In this document: in pieces, positions 5,838 to 8,286 of the stretch | Layout: every line of letters begins with the position of its first letter | How positions within the stretch are numbered: position 1 is the stretch's first letter | Origin: Clostridia bacterium | GTDB taxonomy: Bacteria > Bacillota > Clostridia > Oscillospirales > SIG627 | Direction: 5' to 3' | NCBI GenBank assembly: GCA_017408325.1 | Contig: JAFQUW010000119.1 | Coordinates: 1 to 8,286 of the forward strand | DNA length: 8,286 nt | Translations under genes and position numbers: made by a program | Notes under the pieces: model-generated | The model's database searches: none | Seen by the model: the letters and a program-made list of their open reading frames with translations, nothing else | What the model was told of the DNA's origin: nothing

Positions 5838-7016
5838 ATGAAACTCAATTCTAATTACGACAACTTAAAACAGAACTACCTCTTTGCCACCATCGAGCAG
5901 AAGGTTGCCGAGTTCAAAGCGAACAACCCCGAGCGTGAACTGATCTATATGGGCATCGGGGACGTGACCCTTCCGCTTTCCAAATCCGTGACTGAGGCGA
6001 CCAAGGCGGCGGCGGATGAAATGGCAACTGCCGCGGGCTTCCGCGGCTACGGCCCGTATCGCGGATACGGCTTCCTCTTGGACGCCATCGCGGGCTACTA
6101 TGCCAAGCGCGGCGTCGATCTTTGCCACGAAGAGATCTTCGTCGGCGACGGCGCCAAGACCGATACTGCGTGCTTCTCCGACATCTTTGCCAAAGAGAAC
6201 GTGATCGCCGTCTCCGATCCCGTCTATCCCGTCTATTTTGATTCGAATATCATGGATGGCCGCGAGGTCGTGTTGATCGCCGCGACGCGCGAGAACGGCT
6301 TTTTACCGATGCCGAGCGAGGATCTCAAGGCCGACGTCATCTACCTCTGCTCTCCGTCGAACCCCACGGGCGCAGTCTACACGAAGGAACAGCTCAAGGT
6401 CTGGGTCGACTTTGCCAACAAGAACGACGCCCTCATCCTCTTTGACGCCGCCTACGAAGCGTATATCACCGACCCCTCTTTGCCGCGTTCGATCTTCGAG
6501 GTGGAAGGCTCGCGCACCTGCGCCGTCGAGTTCTGCTCTCTGTCGAAGAACGCGGGCTTTACCGGCACGCGCGCAAGCTACGTCATCATCCCCAAAGAAC
6601 TGGAACGTGACGGTAAGAACATCGGTAAACTCTGGTTGCGTCGCCAGTCCACCAAGTTTAACGGTACCCCCTATATCATTCAGCGCGCGACGGAAGCCGT
6701 TTTCACCGAAGAAGGGCAGCGCGAGGTCGCCGAGATGGTCGGCTACTATCAGGAAAACGCGCGGATGCTTGTGGACGCATTCACCGAATTCGGCATCTTC
6801 TTCACCGGAGGCGTCAATTCGCCCTACATCTGGTTTGAAGCGCCGAAGGGGAAGACCTCTTGGGAGTTCTTCGACCTCCTCTTAAATGAGGTCGGCATCG
6901 TCTCCACACCCGGTGCGGGCTTCGGCGTCAACGGAGAGGGCTTCTTGCGCCTGACCTCCTTTAACACGCACGAAAACACCGCCCGCGCCGTTGAACTTTT
7001 GAAAAAAGTCCTGTAA
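5838..7016 (+). CDS. dapL: LL-diaminopimelate aminotransferase
   Basis: DapL (EC 2.6.1.83) is a PLP enzyme that converts tetrahydrodipicolinate plus glutamate directly to LL-2,6-diaminopimelate. It bypasses the acylated DapD/DapC/DapE route to lysine and meso-DAP for peptidoglycan. The 392-residue product is a class I/II fold-type I aminotransferase, near the usual length of about 400. Family signatures are MGIGDVTLPL (38-47), FRGYGPYRGYGFL (68-80), CSPSNPTGAVYT (171-182, Asn175), FDAAYEAYI (202-210, Asp203/Tyr206), SLSKNAGFTGTR (234-245, PLP-binding Lys237) and FLRLTSF (369-375, carboxylate-binding Arg371). The GYGPYRGY stretch has R where many homologues have Q. It uses more C-ending codons than its neighbours (16 of 26 Phe codons are TTC), suggesting higher expression. 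It is probably co-transcribed with the upstream pair, since no convincing promoter of its own is seen, and it converges on alr. Confidence 0.95.
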   Translation: MKLNSNYDNLKQNYLFATIEQKVAEFKANNPERELIYMGIGDVTLPLSKSVTEATKAAADEMATAAGFRGYGPYRGYGFLLDAIAGYYAKRGVDLCHEEIFVGDGAKTDTACFSDIFAKENVIAVSDPVYPVYFDSNIMDGREVVLIAATRENGFLPMPSEDLKADVIYLCSPSNPTGAVYTKEQLKVWVDFANKNDALILFDAAYEAYITDPSLPRSIFEVEGSRTCAVEFCSLSKNAGFTGTRASYVIIPKELERDGKNIGKLWLRRQSTKFNGTPYIIQRATEAVFTEEGQREVAEMVGYYQENARMLVDAFTEFGIFFTGGVNSPYIWFEAPKGKTSWEFFDLLLNEVGIVSTPGAGFGVNGEGFLRLTSFNTHENTARAVELLKKVL

Positions 7017-7027
7017 GATGAAAAGGA

Positions 7028-7057
7028 AAAAAGGCACACCGTTCGGTGTGCCTTTTT
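7028..7057. terminator. Bidirectional intrinsic terminator between dapL and alr
   Basis: GGCACACC (7033-7040) pairs perfectly with GGTGTGCC (7045-7052) around the loop GTTC. It is flanked by an A-run (7027-7032) and a T-run (7053-7057) that extend the stem. It gives a U-tract on both strands, so it can end both dapL and the convergent alr, whose stop is 27 nt away. Confidence 0.92.
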
Positions 7058-7083
7058 GATGTTTTGGGGGTGAAACCGATCAT

Positions 7084-8259
7084 TCAGTTGATCTCCACAA
7101 CCTGTCCTTCTTCGAGCATCACGCGCGGAATGCGCGCGGAGATGTTGCAGTAGATCTCGTAGGTGATGGTGCCTGCCGCGCGTGCCCAGTCGGCGACGGT
7201 GATGCCCTTTTCACCGAAGAGCGCAACGACGTCGCCCTCGTGGATCTCCTCTGCCGAATCCGTGATGTCGACAAAGGTCATATCCATACAGACGTTTCCG
7301 ACGATGCGACAGCCGAGGGCGATCGCGTCTGCTTTTTTGGAGATGGAGCGCGGAACGCCGTCGGCGTAACCTGCGGCAACGACGGCGATCAACGTGTCTC
7401 GTTCGGCGCGCCAAGCGCAGTCGTATCCGAGGGGATCGCCCGCCTTGAGCGTGCGGATCTGCGCCACGGAGGAAAAGAGCGTCATCACGGGCAGGATCGG
7501 TCGATCGGGGTAGGTCTCGTTCCAAAAATCGCGCACGGCGTCCGACGGAAAGTCGCCGTAGAGGCAAATGCCCGCGCGCACCATATTCCCGATATCGGGA
7601 AGACCGAGCAGAGACGCACCGCTGTTTGCCAGATGCTTGTAGGCAAAGGTGAGGCCGGCATCTTCAAGCTTTTGTACGGTTGCCGCAAAACGGCTCGCTT
7701 GAAGGGCGGTAAAGGGATCGCCGGGAACGTCGCTTTTGGCGTAGTGGGAGAAGATGCCTTCGATCTCAAGCGAGCAGATGCGAGAGAGGGAGAGGATCTG
7801 CGTGATGGAGTCTTCGTTCTCGGCACAAAAACCCAGTCGTCCCATGCCCGTGTCGATCTTGATGTGGATCTTGACCTTGTGACCCGTTCGGCTGAGCGCA
7901 AGGCCGAGTTCGTTTGCGTAGTCAAAGGAGAAGACGCACTGCGTCAGGTTGAAATCCGCAAGCAAGGACGCTTCTTTTAAGGGCGTGCGACCGAAGACGA
8001 GGATCGGCTCTTCGATCCCGCTTTCTCTGAGACGGACACCTTCGAGTGCCGTTGCAACGCCGAAGTAAGCGGCGCGGCCTACGAGCGCACGTGCCACGGC
8101 CGCGGCGTTGTGTCCGTAGGCGTCTGCTTTCACCACGGCGAGGATCTTCTTGCCTTCGGGCAGAGAGGATGCGAGCGCATCAAAATTCGCCTTTAGACGA
8201 GTCAGATCAATCGCGGCGTAGGCGCGAAGGAGGTTGGGATTTTTCCGTGATGTGTCCAT
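7084..8259 (-). CDS. alr: Alanine racemase
   Basis: Alanine racemase (EC 5.1.1.1) is a cytoplasmic PLP enzyme of fold type III that interconverts L- and D-alanine, supplying D-Ala for peptidoglycan. The 391-residue length is normal. Seen motifs are AYAAIDLTRLKANF (13-26), AVVKADAYGH (41-50) with PLP-binding Lys44, IKIDTGMGRLGF (133-144), HLANSGASL (209-217), MVRAGICLYG (226-235), LGYDCAW (277-283) with the presumed catalytic Tyr279, AAGYADGVPR (295-304) and GNVCMDMTFVDIT (321-333). The residue after the catalytic Tyr is Asp where Gly is common, which is unusual but does not affect a known catalytic residue. The ATG start has an AAGGAG site 4 nt upstream. It is convergent with dapL, and both act in cell-wall precursor supply. 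Its promoter is largely outside the window. Confidence 0.97.
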   Translation of the reverse strand: MDTSRKNPNLLRAYAAIDLTRLKANFDALASSLPEGKKILAVVKADAYGHNAAAVARALVGRAAYFGVATALEGVRLRESGIEEPILVFGRTPLKEASLLADFNLTQCVFSFDYANELGLALSRTGHKVKIHIKIDTGMGRLGFCAENEDSITQILSLSRICSLEIEGIFSHYAKSDVPGDPFTALQASRFAATVQKLEDAGLTFAYKHLANSGASLLGLPDIGNMVRAGICLYGDFPSDAVRDFWNETYPDRPILPVMTLFSSVAQIRTLKAGDPLGYDCAWRAERDTLIAVVAAGYADGVPRSISKKADAIALGCRIVGNVCMDMTFVDITDSAEEIHEGDVVALFGEKGITVADWARAAGTITYEIYCNISARIPRVMLEEGQVVEIN

Positions 8260-8263
8260 AGTG

Positions 8264-8269
8264 CTCCTT
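8264..8269 (-). promoter_or_regulatory. Ribosome binding site of alr
   Basis: Read on the minus strand this is AAGGAG, 4 nt before the ATG (8259-8257). The spacing is short but fixes the start. The remaining 17 bases to the window edge are A/T-rich on this strand and too short to call a promoter. Confidence 0.75.
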
Positions 8270-8286
8270 GGGTTATGAAAAATGAA

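Noticed and set aside
7240..7980. Plus-strand open frame (246 codons) antisense to alr
   Set aside because: The composition is that of a shadow frame, and alr on the other strand has complete family motifs.
1..8286. Mobile elements, CRISPR repeats, prophage or defence island
   Set aside because: No transposase, integrase, direct repeats, spacer arrays or defence motifs were seen on either strand. DUF5662 proteins do occur in phages, but the neighbours here are chromosomal housekeeping genes.

Overview
The window looks like a chromosomal segment of a moderately GC-rich member of the Firmicutes, most likely an uncultured, possibly gut-associated, clostridial lineage. This rests on Clostridia-type tRNA sequences with encoded CCA ends, strong purine Shine-Dalgarno sites, sigma-A-like promoters with 17-bp spacers, compact intergenic gaps with intrinsic terminators, and a DapL-type diaminopimelate route. 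The lineage is inferred from gene content and not tested. Nothing suggests a mobile element, prophage or CRISPR locus.

Layout. Bases 1-776 hold the 3' part of recG (DNA branch-migration helicase), cut by the window edge. A near-consensus promoter straddles the recG stop and drives tRNA-Leu(UAG) and tRNA-Val(GAC), which end at a strong hairpin terminator (984-1014). The tRNA-Val has one non-canonical pair in each of its D, anticodon and T stems. Next, a MATE-family efflux transporter (1054-2442) is followed 12 bp later by an unrecognised protein with a C-terminal membrane anchor (2455-3648). These two form a probable operon closed by a terminator at 3683-3709.

A new promoter whose -35 lies in that terminator's tail (3712-3740) starts a second operon. 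Its first gene encodes a DUF5662-like protein with an HD-hydrolase-like set of His/Asp residues (3772-4317). It overlaps by 4 bp a membrane-anchored, probably extracytoplasmic beta-propeller protein (4314-5795). dapL (LL-diaminopimelate aminotransferase, 5838-7016) follows after 42 bp, with a weak terminator-like hairpin at the junction. A strong bidirectional terminator (7028-7057) separates dapL from the convergent alr (alanine racemase, 7084-8259, minus strand).

Function. dapL and alr both feed peptidoglycan precursor synthesis: LL-DAP, which becomes meso-DAP and lysine, and D-alanine. The propeller protein is predicted to face the cell envelope, so a cell-envelope theme on the right half is plausible but inferred. 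The least explained parts are the tail-anchored protein beside the MATE transporter and the translationally coupled DUF5662/beta-propeller pair. I see no strong evidence of a complete novel system such as defence, secretion or biosynthesis.
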